DNA from: Hymenobacter metallicola
Lineage (GTDB): Bacteria; Bacteroidota; Bacteroidia; Cytophagales; Hymenobacteraceae
Assembly: GCF_004745645.1 (NCBI RefSeq)
Contig: NZ_SRMB01000001.1
Span: 1,736,001 to 1,800,000 of the forward strand
Length of the DNA: 64,000 nt
Reading direction: 5' to 3'
The notes under the pieces were generated by a model that saw nothing but the letters and a program-made list of their open reading frames with translations, was not told the origin of the DNA and ran no database searches. The first letter of the stretch is position 1. Every line of letters begins with the position of its first letter. Of the stretch, positions 54,592 to 63,402 are shown piece by piece. Both the position numbers and the translations under genes were made by a program.

Positions 54592-55701
54592 TCAGGACAA
54601 AGCCAGTTCGGCGGGTTCTGCCTCCTGGCCCACAACGGCCGGGCCTTGCGGCTCCGCAGCCCAGGTTAGGCTTTCGTCCAGCTGCCCACTCTCGCGCAGG
54701 GCCGACAGCACCCGCAGGCGCATCAGCTGGGACGAGCGGAATTCCGCGTCGCGGAAGCCCATCCGGATCAGGCCGTCGCGCAGCTCGGTGATGGTGTCGG
54801 CCAGCGTACGCCGGGGCTGGTGGTTGGGGGCCAGCTGGCGAAACAAGCTGAAATCCACGCGGTAGGAACGCTTATCCGGCGGGGCGCTGGAATTTAGCTC
54901 CACGGCCGTGCCGGGAATCCTATCGGCAATGGCAGCGGCTAGGTCGCGCACCTGGTAGTTCCACTCCTCCGAACCCGCATTGATAGCCAGGAAAACCCCG
55001 CCGCAGTCGGCTGGGCGGCCAATAGCCCATTCGATGGCACGGGCCATGTCCTGCACATGAATCAGGGGGCGCCAGGGCGAACCGTCGCTCAGAATGCTGA
55101 TGCGGCCCGTCGAGACGGCGCCGGCCACAAAGTCGTTCACCACCAGATCCAGGCGGAGCCGGTCGCTCCAGCCGCAGGCCGTAGCAAAGCGCAGGCAGGT
55201 AATGCGGAAGTTCTCGTCGGCCAGGGGGGCCAGCTCCTGCTCGCTCAGCACCTTGGAGCGGGCATAGGCTGTCAGTGGGTTCAGTTCCGACTGCTCGGTT
55301 TTAGCGCCGTCGCCCCCGGCGCCATACATACTGCAGGAACTGGCAAAAACGAAGGATTTTACGCCGGCCGCTTTGGCCCGGCGGGCCAGCCAGATACCGG
55401 CCCGGTAATTTATTTCCAGGGTCACGTCCTCGTAGGTCTGGCCCATGGGGTCGTTGGAAATGGCGGCCAAGTGCACTACCGCGTCTATTTCCTGCAGCAG
55501 GGAATCGGGCAGGTGGCGCACGTCGCCGAAGAGCTGCCGGTCGAGGCGGGATTCGGGCAGGCGCTCAGCGCCGGTGAGGCAGTGGGCAAAGTAGCCCATA
55601 TCGTAGCCGATAAGCTCCGCTTGGGGAAACTCGCGTCGTAGGTGGCGTACCACGCCGGGCCCAACGTAGCCCATATTACCAGTAATGAGGATGCGTTGCA
55701 T
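54592..55701 (-). CDS. NAD-dependent epimerase/dehydratase (extended SDR)
   Basis: A 369-residue protein from ATG 55701 (MQRILITGNMGYVGPGVVRH). It has the nucleotide motif GNMGYVG, VVHLAAISNDPMG, FASSCSMYG and the catalytic Tyr-x3-Lys in AYARSKVLSE. It resembles UDP-glucose 4-epimerase-like proteins and lacks the N-terminal sequence expected of CDP-glucose 4,6-dehydratase (RfbG). Located between rfbF and rfbC, it is the only candidate here for dehydration or 4-epimerisation/reduction of the CDP-sugar. The last ~25 residues are an acidic Ala/Pro-rich tail. Confidence 0.85.
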   Translation of the reverse strand: MQRILITGNMGYVGPGVVRHLRREFPQAELIGYDMGYFAHCLTGAERLPESRLDRQLFGDVRHLPDSLLQEIDAVVHLAAISNDPMGQTYEDVTLEINYRAGIWLARRAKAAGVKSFVFASSCSMYGAGGDGAKTEQSELNPLTAYARSKVLSEQELAPLADENFRITCLRFATACGWSDRLRLDLVVNDFVAGAVSTGRISILSDGSPWRPLIHVQDMARAIEWAIGRPADCGGVFLAINAGSEEWNYQVRDLAAAIADRIPGTAVELNSSAPPDKRSYRVDFSLFRQLAPNHQPRRTLADTITELRDGLIRMGFRDAEFRSSQLMRLRVLSALRESGQLDESLTWAAEPQGPAVVGQEAEPAELALS

Positions 55702-55798
55702 ACGAAGGAAGTGAGCGTTGAAAGTGAAGGCAATATGTTGCCAGCCGCACTGCTGCGGGAAACACGACAACGTGCTTTAATTCAATTCAGAGGGTGTT

Positions 55799-56689
55799 TT
55801 AAGCGTTGGGCAGCAGCGTAGGCGCGGCCACGCGCTGGCCGGCCGGGGCGGCTACTGCCGACGTCATGATGTCGGTCAGCACCGGGTCGGGGGCGGGTGT
55901 CGTCACCGTGTTGCCCCATACTTTCCACTGGGCTTTGCCAGTGCTCCACATCTCCTCCAGCATATTTCGGTCGCGCAGGGTATCCATGGGCTGCCAGAAG
56001 CCGGTGTGGCGGTAGGCGGCCAGGGCTCCATCGGCGGCCAGGCGCTCTAGTGGGCCTTTTTCCCAAACGGTATCGTCGTCGTCGATATAGTCGAACACGG
56101 CGGGCTCCAACACGAAAAATCCTCCGTTAATCCAGGGGGTTTCGCCTCCTTCCGGCTTTTCCATAAAGTTGGAAATGCGGCTGGATTCGTCGCCCAGAGA
56201 GAAAACCCCGAAGCGGCCGGGCTGACGCACCGCCGTAAGCGTGGCCAGGGCGCCCTGCTGCTGGTGGTGGCGAATAGCGGCCTGGATGTCGACGTTGCCG
56301 ACGCCGTCGCCGTAGGTCAGGCAGAAGGTTTCGTTGTCAAGGTGTTCTCGCACGCGGCGCAGACGCCCGCCCGTCATGGTTTCTTGGCCGGTGTCCACCA
56401 GCGTTACCGTCCAGGGCTCGGCGTTGCTGCGGTGAATCTGCATTTCGTTGCGGTCCATCCGGAAGGTAACATCGGAGTTATGCAAGAAATAATCCGAGAA
56501 GTACTGTTTAATCATATGGCCTTTGTAGCCGCAGCACACCACAAAATCCCGGATGCCGTGGTGGGCATATATCTTCATAATGTGCCACAGAATGGGCTTG
56601 CCGCCGATTTCCACCATGGGTTTGGGCCGCACGCCGCTTTCTTCGCTGATTCGGGTGCCGTAGCCGCCCGCGAGTATTACTGCTTTCAT
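55799..56689 (-). CDS. rfbF: Glucose-1-phosphate cytidylyltransferase
   Basis: A 296-residue nucleotidyltransferase making CDP-glucose from CTP and glucose-1-phosphate. [19 protein letters not shown] with [13 protein letters not shown] is the pyrophosphorylase signature; [10 protein letters not shown] and [15 protein letters not shown] are specific to the RfbF/DdhA group. The last ~40 residues ([14 protein letters not shown] onward) extend beyond the usual ~257-residue enzyme and are low complexity. First gene of the CDP-sugar module; the 218-bp gap upstream is extremely AT-rich and probably contains its promoter, although I found no clean TTG/TAnnTTTG match. Confidence 0.93.
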   Translation of the reverse strand: MKAVILAGGYGTRISEESGVRPKPMVEIGGKPILWHIMKIYAHHGIRDFVVCCGYKGHMIKQYFSDYFLHNSDVTFRMDRNEMQIHRSNAEPWTVTLVDTGQETMTGGRLRRVREHLDNETFCLTYGDGVGNVDIQAAIRHHQQQGALATLTAVRQPGRFGVFSLGDESSRISNFMEKPEGGETPWINGGFFVLEPAVFDYIDDDDTVWEKGPLERLAADGALAAYRHTGFWQPMDTLRDRNMLEEMWSTGKAQWKVWGNTVTTPAPDPVLTDIMTSAVAAPAGQRVAAPTLLPNA

Positions 56690-56907
56690 ACTGTGTGGAT
56701 GATAAGGGAGAGAGTTCAGAAGAAGAGAAGTTGAATCAGGTGGCTACCACTGGCTTACCTGCCGCATACTTAGATGATGAAATATAAAACTTATTATAAT
56801 ATTATCAATAAAAATTATTAAATAATTTTTACAAAAATCAATTCTACATAAACATAGTACACAATAAAGCAGCTTTGCCCTGTGCCCACTCCGAAAGCAG
56901 CGAAGGG

Positions 56908-57699
56908 TTACTTAGTACTTATCGATACCCGGGAACGACCCGCCAGATGAGCCAAGGCGCGGCGCCCCATCAAGTAGACAAAGCGGGTATTGGTATGCAG
57001 GTAGCGTTTCCAGAGGCGCTTAGGCTCCAGATACAGCCGGTAAGCCCATTCAAGCCACAGCCGCCGCGCCCAGGCGGGCAGGCGCCGCTCCAGACCGGCG
57101 TAGACCGGAAAGGCCTGCCCTACTCCTAGCATGCAGCTCCGCACCCGCCCCCGATGGGCGGCCATCCAGCGTTCCTGCCGGGGGCAGCCCAGGGCCACAA
57201 ACAGCAGGTCGGGGTCGGCGGCGTTAATGGCGGCTACTTCGGCCTCATCTTCTTCGGGCGTAAGCGGCCGAAACGGTGGGGAGTGGGTACCTGCAATCTT
57301 TAAGCTGGGCAACTCGCGCCGGGCCCGGGCCACCATAGCCGCCAGCACTTCCTCGGTGGTTCCGTAGAAATACACCGACTGCCCCCGCCGCGCGGCTTCG
57401 GCCAGCAAAGCCGGTAATAAATCCATGCCGGCAATACGGGGCTGGGACTGGCCGTGGAACAAGCCCACCGCCGCCGCCACCGGGCTGCCATCGGGCGTCA
57501 CGATAGTGGCCTCGTCCAGGATGCGGCGGAAATCAGGGTGCTGATGGGCTTCTACGACCATGTGCACGTTGGCGCAGCACACGTAGGCCGAGGAGCGGGC
57601 GGCTCCCAGCGCCAGGATGGCCGACACGAAATCAGCCGGGGTTCCGGTAGAAATCCATGAGTCCAGAACAAGGCGCTTGGGCAACATAGCAGCAGGCAT
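56908..57699 (-). CDS. WecG/TagA/CpsF-family glycosyltransferase (GT26)
   Basis: A 263-residue enzyme. VCCANVHMVVEAHQHPDFR, TPDGSPVAAAVG, RIAGMDLLPALL, VYFYGTTEEVLAAM, LLFVALGCPRQERWM and MLGVGQAFPVYAGLERRLP (GxAFD-like) are the family motifs in order. These peripheral enzymes add the second sugar to a lipid-diphosphate-linked first sugar, matching the initiating transferase encoded 72 bp upstream. An 8-bp GC hairpin (57727-57748) lies between the two genes. ATG 57699 or ATG 57687 may be the start. Confidence 0.9.
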   Translation of the reverse strand: MPAAMLPKRLVLDSWISTGTPADFVSAILALGAARSSAYVCCANVHMVVEAHQHPDFRRILDEATIVTPDGSPVAAAVGLFHGQSQPRIAGMDLLPALLAEAARRGQSVYFYGTTEEVLAAMVARARRELPSLKIAGTHSPPFRPLTPEEDEAEVAAINAADPDLLFVALGCPRQERWMAAHRGRVRSCMLGVGQAFPVYAGLERRLPAWARRLWLEWAYRLYLEPKRLWKRYLHTNTRFVYLMGRRALAHLAGRSRVSISTK

Positions 57700-57771
57700 T
57701 AGCAGTCAACAAAGGGCACAGAAGGGGCCGCCCGAGGGCCCGGGCGGCACGTTGCACCTGGCAAGCAGTGC

Positions 57772-59169
57772 CTAGTAGGCGTTTTTCTCCCCGCGAATCA
57801 TATTCCAGACGGTTTTGCCGATGATTTTCATATCCAGGCCAAACGTCCAGGTTTCCATGTACTTCAGGTCGTACTCCACCCGTTTGCGCATGGCCTGCGG
57901 GGCGCGGGTTTCGCCACGGTAGCCATTTACCTGGGCGTAGCCCGTGATGCCCGGCGTCACGGCGTGGCGCATCTGGTAAGTGCGGATATGCTTGGAATAT
58001 TCCTCCAGCTGCGACACCATATTGGGCCGGGGCCCTACCACCGACATATGACCCAGGAGCACGTTGAAGAACTGCGGCAGCTCGTCGAGGTTGTACTTGC
58101 GCAGGTAGCGCCCTACACGCGTTACCCGAGGGTCGGCGTAGGTAGCCTGCAACTCGGTCTGGCGGTGGTCGGCGCGCATGGTCCGTAGCTTATAGCACGG
58201 AAATAAGTGGTTGCGCTTACCGGGCCGCATCTGCTTGAAGAAGACAGGCCCGGGCGAGTCGAGTTTGATGAGCAAGGCCAGCAGGGGCATGATGAAGGGG
58301 AAGGCCAGCAGAATAACGGCCAGGGAAAACCCGATATCAAATAGCCGCTTGAGCACCTGGTTGGTTCGAATGCCCAAGGGCTGGTGCCGGATGGTGAGAA
58401 TGGGCAGGTGGTCGTAGAAATACACGTTGACTTCGCGCCGCACGGTGCCTTTGAAGTCGGGCACGATGCGGAAGGAGAGAAAATGGTCGTCGGCAAACTG
58501 GGAAAGGTCTTCGATAAGCGCGTGCCGGTCGAGGGGCAGGGTAAAGTAGATTTCGTCGATAGTCGTGCGCAGGCAGTAATTTTTCAGCTCGGCCAGGGAG
58601 CCGCGCAGGTAGGGCCGTAGCCCTTCCGCTACCGGCTCGTCGGCAAAAAAGCCCTGAAACTGATTCCCAATCGGGTCGTGCGACTCAAGGAAGCGGTACA
58701 GCTCCTGCCCGTTTTCCCCGGCCCCCACAATAACAAAGCGTGAATGGGGCCGGGCCACGTGGCGGTGGTAAGCCCGGTAGCAAAAGGTGATAAGAAAACG
58801 TGCTCCCACCACCCCGGCTACGGAGAAGCTATACACGGCAAAGATGTAGCGCAGCGACAACCAGTGCAGCTCCAGCGTCAGGACCACCGCCAAAACGATA
58901 CAGGCGTGGAGCAGGAAGGTGCGCATCAGGTACAGCAGCTTCTCGGGGTAGGTTATCAGCTTATCAACCCGGTAGATGTTGGCAAACTGCCCGGAAAGCA
59001 GCCACCAGAGCAGCCCGAATATTACGAAGCAGTAGGGAGCATCACCCGTAAACTGCCAGTTACCCCATATCATTCGTCCGGCAAGGCGGAATGCTCCAAA
59101 AATCAGGAGCACATCAACTGCTGGCAACACTAGGCGCGAAGCGTCGGAGTAGTGTCTGTACCGTTCCAT
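57772..59169 (-). CDS. Undecaprenyl-phosphate sugar-1-phosphate transferase (WcaJ-like)
   Basis: A 465-residue polyprenyl glycosylphosphotransferase that starts the repeat unit on undecaprenyl phosphate. Four N-terminal membrane segments (~12-130) precede a CoA-binding-like Rossmann region (RFVIVGAGENGQELYRFL); a fifth helix (RLFDIGFSLAVILLAFPF) leads into the catalytic domain with HLFPCYKLRTM, RKYNLDELPQFFNVLLG and MSVVGPRPN. The full WcaJ architecture suggests glucose-1-phosphate transfer. It is on the minus strand at the outer edge of the locus, facing away from the export genes. Confidence 0.93.
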   Translation of the reverse strand: MERYRHYSDASRLVLPAVDVLLIFGAFRLAGRMIWGNWQFTGDAPYCFVIFGLLWWLLSGQFANIYRVDKLITYPEKLLYLMRTFLLHACIVLAVVLTLELHWLSLRYIFAVYSFSVAGVVGARFLITFCYRAYHRHVARPHSRFVIVGAGENGQELYRFLESHDPIGNQFQGFFADEPVAEGLRPYLRGSLAELKNYCLRTTIDEIYFTLPLDRHALIEDLSQFADDHFLSFRIVPDFKGTVRREVNVYFYDHLPILTIRHQPLGIRTNQVLKRLFDIGFSLAVILLAFPFIMPLLALLIKLDSPGPVFFKQMRPGKRNHLFPCYKLRTMRADHRQTELQATYADPRVTRVGRYLRKYNLDELPQFFNVLLGHMSVVGPRPNMVSQLEEYSKHIRTYQMRHAVTPGITGYAQVNGYRGETRAPQAMRKRVEYDLKYMETWTFGLDMKIIGKTVWNMIRGEKNAY

Positions 59170-59475
59170 ATACTACTGTTTGTGAGGAGCCCGAATAATC
59201 AATATCTCTACAGTAGGCGGGATGTAGATGTCTATTACGAACAAGTAACGTATATTTTAGAATTTAAGCAATAAATAATATAACTTTTATTTTAGAATAG
59301 CTTCTAACAATTCATTTATTGGTACTTACGCAATAATAAATTTACTTAATAAGTGTTCTATGCAGGAGCTAGTCAGTGCTACCCAAACGTGGAAAGCGCG
59401 GCCTAAAACCGGATTTCTCCGTTTTCAGGCCGCGCCTTTTGTTTTCCGTACTCTACTGTTTGGTTTATAACCCGT
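59170..59475. other. 306-bp AT-rich gap between the EPS and pyrimidine genes
   Basis: Bases 59200-59360 are strongly AT-rich and should contain the promoter of the WcaJ-like gene on the minus strand, but no good TTG/TAnnTTTG pair stands out. A terminator lies at 59396-59440. No gene seen. Confidence 0.5.
59396..59440. terminator. Terminator after the preA gene
   Basis: A 9-bp GC stem, GCGCGGCCT (59396-59404) and AGGCCGCGC (59427-59435), continued inward by AAAAC/GTTTT with one bulge. TTTT follows on the plus strand and TTTCC on the minus. It lies 36 bp past the preA stop and so probably ends the pyrimidine operon. Confidence 0.7.
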
Positions 59476-60885
59476 TTACTCAGCGCTAGTTGCCGAGGCT
59501 GCCAGCCGCTTGGCCGCATCCTGGGCCGCGTACTGCCGCGCTGTGCCAGGTAAGGTCTTGTGTTTCTCTTTGCCCAGGGCGGCGGCTGGCTCGGGCACCC
59601 AGTGATGACGCCCCCCGGCCCGTTCATCGTTGAACTCGGTGGGGATAGTGCCAGCCTGGGTCCGCTCTTTCCAGGTCAGGTGCTCGGTGCCGTCGTCGCG
59701 GCGCTCCATCGTGATGCACTGCTCCACGGGGCATACCAAAGAACACAGATTACAGCCCACGCAGTTCTCGTCGATAATGGCGGGCACCCGCGTGCCTTCC
59801 TGCAACCGAATGGCTTGGTGGGCGCCATCCTCACAGGCCGTGTAGCACAGCTGGCAACCGATGCACTTGTCCTCGTTGATGGTGGCCGTCACCTTGTATT
59901 TCAGGTTCAGATCTTCCCAGTGCCGGACATTAGGCAGGGCCTTGCCAACCATGTCATAAATGGTGTGAAAGCCTTTTTCGGTCATGTATTGGTCCAGGCC
60001 GCTGGTCATTTCGCGAATGATGCCGAAGCCGAAATGCATGGCTGCCGTGCACACCTGCACACTGCTGGCGCCCAGCAGGATGTGCTCTACCGCATCGCGC
60101 CAGTTCTCGATGCCGCCAATGCCCGAAATAGGCAGCTGCACACCGGGGTGCTGGGCGCAGTTTTTTACCATGTTCAGGGCAATGGGCTTCACGGCCGGCC
60201 CGCAATAGCCCCCGTTGGAGCCCTGCCCGTCCACTATCGGATAGGGCGCAAACCGGTCGAGGTCCACTCCTACTATGCTTTGAATGGTGTTGATCAAGGA
60301 AATAGCATCGGCGCCTCCGCGGCGGGCGGCCAGGGCCGGCTCGGTGATGTCACTGATGTTGGGCGTCAGCTTCACAATGACCGGAATCTTGGCTACTTCC
60401 ATCACCCACTCCACGATGGTTTGCAGCACCTCCGGCTCCTGCCCCACGGCCGAGCCCATGCCCCGCTCGCACATGCCGTGGGGGCAGCCAAAATTCAGCT
60501 CGATGCCGTCGGAGCCGGCGTTCTGCACGTCGCGCACGATGTCGTGCCACTCCTGCCGGCTTTGCACCATCAGGGAGGCAATGACAGCGTGGTGGGGGAA
60601 GCGCTTTTTCACTTCCTCAATTTCGCGCAGGTTGTCGGCCAGGGGGCGGTCCGAAATCAGCTCGATGTTATTGAAGCCAATCAGGCGCTTATCCCGGTAG
60701 TTGACGCCCCCGTAGCGGCTCGAGACGTTCACGACGGGCACGCCCAGGGTTTTCCACACGGCCCCGCCCCAGCCCGCGTCGAAGGCCTTCATGACCTGGT
60801 AGCCGGAGTTGGTGGGCGGAGCCGAAGCCAGCCAGAACGGGTTAGGCGACTTGATACCGGCAAAATTTATGGACAGATCTGGCAT
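59476..60885 (-). CDS. preA: Dihydropyrimidine dehydrogenase subunit PreA
   Basis: A 469-residue FMN and iron-sulfur protein that with PreT reduces uracil and thymine to their dihydro forms. The dihydroorotate-dehydrogenase-like barrel starts INFAGIKSPNPFWLASAPPT; NFGCPHGMCERGMGSA contains the active-site Cys; SGIGGIENWRDAVEHIL binds FMN phosphate. Two [4Fe-4S] sites follow: Cys341, 344, 347, 351 (CIGCQLCYTAC) and Cys375, 378, 381, 385 (CVGCNLCSLVC). The ~60-residue C-terminal extension is longer than in E. coli PreA (~411). 60 bp downstream of preT. Confidence 0.95.
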   Translation of the reverse strand: MPDLSINFAGIKSPNPFWLASAPPTNSGYQVMKAFDAGWGGAVWKTLGVPVVNVSSRYGGVNYRDKRLIGFNNIELISDRPLADNLREIEEVKKRFPHHAVIASLMVQSRQEWHDIVRDVQNAGSDGIELNFGCPHGMCERGMGSAVGQEPEVLQTIVEWVMEVAKIPVIVKLTPNISDITEPALAARRGGADAISLINTIQSIVGVDLDRFAPYPIVDGQGSNGGYCGPAVKPIALNMVKNCAQHPGVQLPISGIGGIENWRDAVEHILLGASSVQVCTAAMHFGFGIIREMTSGLDQYMTEKGFHTIYDMVGKALPNVRHWEDLNLKYKVTATINEDKCIGCQLCYTACEDGAHQAIRLQEGTRVPAIIDENCVGCNLCSLVCPVEQCITMERRDDGTEHLTWKERTQAGTIPTEFNDERAGGRHHWVPEPAAALGKEKHKTLPGTARQYAAQDAAKRLAASATSAE

Positions 60886-60906
60886 TGGTTCGTTTTATCG
60901 TAATGG

Positions 60907-60928
60907 CATCCTGAGCTTGCGAAGGATG
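60907..60928. repeat. Small palindrome between preT and preA
   Basis: CATCCT (60907-60912) and AGGATG (60923-60928) flank GAGCTTGCGA. The whole (CATCCTGAGCTTGCGAAGGATG, split as CATCCTGAGCT and TGCGAAGGATG) resembles a widespread intergenic palindrome type. No U-tract. Confidence 0.45.
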
Positions 60929-60945
60929 ACAGCTCCTTGACTGGG

Positions 60946-62271
60946 TTACTTACTCAAAAAGGCGTGAATACCGCGGGCCGTGGCTTTGCCCTCGGCGGCG
61001 GCATTCACCACCTCGGCCCCGCCGTTGCGGGCGTCGCCGGAGGTGAAATACTTGGGGTTCGTGGTTTGCCCGGTGCGCTCATCCGCCACAATTCGCCCCT
61101 TATTATCCAGCCGCAAGCCGGGAATCAGGCTCAGGAATTGGGTTTGCTTGGCTTGCCCTGTTGCTTTAATGACCATGTCGCAGGGCTCAACAAACTCACT
61201 GCCCGGCACCACCTGCACATGCCCGTTGATGGTAGCAGTACGAATAAACTTCACCCCTTCCACCTTGCCATTGCCCACAATCTCGACGGGCGCCACGTTA
61301 AACAAGCCTTTCACGCCGACACCCTTGGCCAAGTCGTACTCGAACTCGTAGGCCCCCATTTCCTGCTTGCCGCGGCGGTAAGCCAGAATTACATTCTCCG
61401 CTCCGAGGCGCGCCGACTCCGAAGCGGCATCCATGGCCGTGTTGCCCCCGCCCAGCACGATGACCTTGCGGCCCACGGCCATTTGGTGGTGCTTCTGGCG
61501 CAGCTGCTCAATAAACTCCACCGCTCCCACGCAGTTCGCTCGTTCCTCGCCCGGCAACAACAGCGGGTTGGTGAGTCCCAGCCCAATTCCCAGGAAAATA
61601 GCATCGTATGATTCTTCCAGCGCGTCCAACTCCCGCCGGGAAGTAATGGGCTGGTTATACTGCACCTTGAAGCCGAACTGCGCCTCCAGATACGCCATTT
61701 CGGCCAGCACTTCCTCGTTGGTGATTTTGTAGGGCGCCACACCGTATACCGTCAGCCCCGACGGCTGGGACTTGGCCTCAAACACGTCGACCTCATATCC
61801 CAGATGGCGCAGCTCACAGGCGGCCGAAATACCAGCCGGGCCCGCCCCAATGATGGCAACTTTGCGGCCATTGGGGGCGCCGGGACCAAAGAGCGGCTTG
61901 CTTTTTTCGATGGCCTCACGCGTGGCAAAGCTTTGCAGGCGCCCTATTTCAATCGGCTTCACGTCCTGCAGGTTATACACGCAAGCCCCCTCGCAGAGCA
62001 CTTCCGTAGGGCAGACTTTACCGCAGGCATTGCCGAAGTAGTTGGCTTCGTAGATGGTAACGGCGGCCCCGGTCGTATTGCCGGTGTTGATCTGGCGGAT
62101 AAACTGCGGAATATCGATGCCGGAGGGGCAGGCCTTGATGCAGGGGGCATCGAAGCAGAACAGGCAGCGGGAGCTTTCCAATAGCGCCTCGGTAGCGTTC
62201 ATCCGGGGTTTGAGCTGGGAGAAATTGGCGTGGAATTCCGGCTCGGAAGTCGGGGTAGTGTACTCAGCCAT
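60946..62271 (-). CDS. preT: Dihydropyrimidine dehydrogenase subunit PreT
   Basis: A 441-residue FAD/NAD(P)H and iron-sulfur subunit related to the glutamate synthase small chain. The N-terminal ferredoxin-like region has Cys36, 39, 44, 48 (CLFCFDAPCIKAC) and Cys83, 87, 93, 97 (ACGKVCPTEVLCEGAC). FAD binds at AIIGAGPAGISAACELRHLG and NAD(P) at VIVLGGGNTAMDAASES; the C-terminus has YFTSGDARNGGAEVVNAAAEG. Electrons pass to PreA. 153 bp separate it from the amidohydrolase gene upstream, with a palindrome between. Confidence 0.95.
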   Translation of the reverse strand: MAEYTTPTSEPEFHANFSQLKPRMNATEALLESSRCLFCFDAPCIKACPSGIDIPQFIRQINTGNTTGAAVTIYEANYFGNACGKVCPTEVLCEGACVYNLQDVKPIEIGRLQSFATREAIEKSKPLFGPGAPNGRKVAIIGAGPAGISAACELRHLGYEVDVFEAKSQPSGLTVYGVAPYKITNEEVLAEMAYLEAQFGFKVQYNQPITSRRELDALEESYDAIFLGIGLGLTNPLLLPGEERANCVGAVEFIEQLRQKHHQMAVGRKVIVLGGGNTAMDAASESARLGAENVILAYRRGKQEMGAYEFEYDLAKGVGVKGLFNVAPVEIVGNGKVEGVKFIRTATINGHVQVVPGSEFVEPCDMVIKATGQAKQTQFLSLIPGLRLDNKGRIVADERTGQTTNPKYFTSGDARNGGAEVVNAAAEGKATARGIHAFLSK

Positions 62272-62366
62272 GGGAAAAAGGGAGAGGGTAACGGTGGGGC
62301 AATGGCAACAGGAAAAAGTCGGAACAACAGCAGCAACGGGGCTACTTACTGGGCACTAGAAGCGCG

Positions 62367-62400
62367 AGCAACGATTGACGCACAGCCGCCAATCGTTGCT
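62367..62400. repeat. Perfect 11-bp hairpin between the amidohydrolase gene and preT
   Basis: AGCAACGATTG (62367-62377) and CAATCGTTGCT (62390-62400) with a 12-base loop, 25 bp after the amidohydrolase stop on the transcribed minus strand. There is no T-tract, so it may protect the upstream mRNA end, be a partial terminator, or be a dispersed palindrome. Confidence 0.55.
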
Positions 62401-62424
62401 AGTCAACCTCTTAAGAAGATACGA

Positions 62425-63291
62425 TTATAATTCGACGAGCTTCTCGTAGGTCTCGGGGCGACGGTCGCGGAAGAACTGCCAGGTGGCGCGCACCTCGTCT
62501 ATCAGGTCCAGGTCGAACTCGGCGACCAGCAGCTCATCGTTTTCTTCCGAAGCTTGGGCAAAAATCTGCCCGCGGGGGTCCACGAAGTAGCTGGTACCGT
62601 AGAACTTACCCAGATTCCAGGGTTTCTCGGTGCCGACGCGGTTGATGCAGCCCATGAAATAGCCGTTGGCCGCCGCGTGGGCCGGCTGCTCCAGCTTCCA
62701 GAGGTACTGCGAGAGGCCCGCCACCGTGGCCGAGGGGTTATACACGATTTCGGCCCCGTTCAGGCCCAGCACCCGGGCCCCGTCGGGGAAATGCCGGTCG
62801 TAGCAGATGTAGACGCCTACCTTGGCATACTTAGTCTGGAACACGGGGTACCCCAGGTTGCCGGGCTTGAAGAAAAACTTCTCCCAGAAGCCGGAGGTGT
62901 GGGGAATGTGGTTCTTGCGGTACTTGCCCAGGTAAGTGCCGTCGGCGTCGATGACGGCGGCCGTGTTGTAGAGGAAGCCGGCGGCTTCCCGCTCATAAAT
63001 CGGCACAATCATCACCATGTTGTACTTCTTGGCGTACTCGGCCATGCGGTCCGTGGTCGGGCCGGGCACCGACTCGGCCGAGGCGTACCAGGCCTTGTCC
63101 TGGCCGGGGCAGAAATAGGGCGTGTTGAAGATTTCCTGCAAGCACAGAATCTGCACGCCCTGGCGGCCGGCCTCTTCGATGAGCGGAATGTGCTTCTGCA
63201 CCATGGCTTCCATGATTTCGGCCATGGTGCCTTCGCCTTCACTGATGGGCAAACTCATCTGGATCAACCCAGATTTAATGATTCGTGGCAT
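62425..63291 (-). CDS. Nitrilase-superfamily amidohydrolase, probable beta-ureidopropionase
   Basis: A 288-residue cytoplasmic C-N hydrolase. The catalytic triad is Glu53 (CLQEIFN), Lys126 (KYRKNHIPH) and Cys163 (VYICYDRHFP). The FNTPYFCPGQDKAWYASAE and HTSGFWEKFFFKPGN segments are typical of N-carbamoyl-beta-alanine amidohydrolases. In the pyrimidine pathway it would hydrolyse N-carbamoyl-beta-alanine to beta-alanine, CO2 and ammonia. Its placement between dihydropyrimidinase and PreT supports this strongly. I saw no beta-alanine transaminase gene within the window. Confidence 0.9.
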   Translation of the reverse strand: MPRIIKSGLIQMSLPISEGEGTMAEIMEAMVQKHIPLIEEAGRQGVQILCLQEIFNTPYFCPGQDKAWYASAESVPGPTTDRMAEYAKKYNMVMIVPIYEREAAGFLYNTAAVIDADGTYLGKYRKNHIPHTSGFWEKFFFKPGNLGYPVFQTKYAKVGVYICYDRHFPDGARVLGLNGAEIVYNPSATVAGLSQYLWKLEQPAHAAANGYFMGCINRVGTEKPWNLGKFYGTSYFVDPRGQIFAQASEENDELLVAEFDLDLIDEVRATWQFFRDRRPETYEKLVEL

Positions 63292-63369
63292 CGGAAAGAG
63301 AGGAGAAAAGGGTGTGGGAGAAAGTTGATTTTCGAGTCAGGAAGAAGACGCCAGACAAAGCTGAGCCTG

Positions 63370-63397
63370 TGTCCTTGCGAGGCACGCAGCAAGGACA
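63370..63397. repeat. Perfect 9-bp hairpin after the dihydropyrimidinase gene
   Basis: TGTCCTTGC (63370-63378) and GCAAGGACA (63389-63397) around GAGGCACGCA, 5 bp past the dihydropyrimidinase stop. The TTGCGAGGCACGCAGCAA core resembles a common bacterial dispersed palindrome. No U-tract follows. Confidence 0.5.
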
Positions 63398-63402
63398 TGG
63401 GT

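Noticed and set aside
57727..57748. 8-bp GC hairpin between the WcaJ-like and WecG-like genes as a terminator
   Set aside because: No T-tract on the minus strand and the genes are functionally linked; likely of no more than minor effect.
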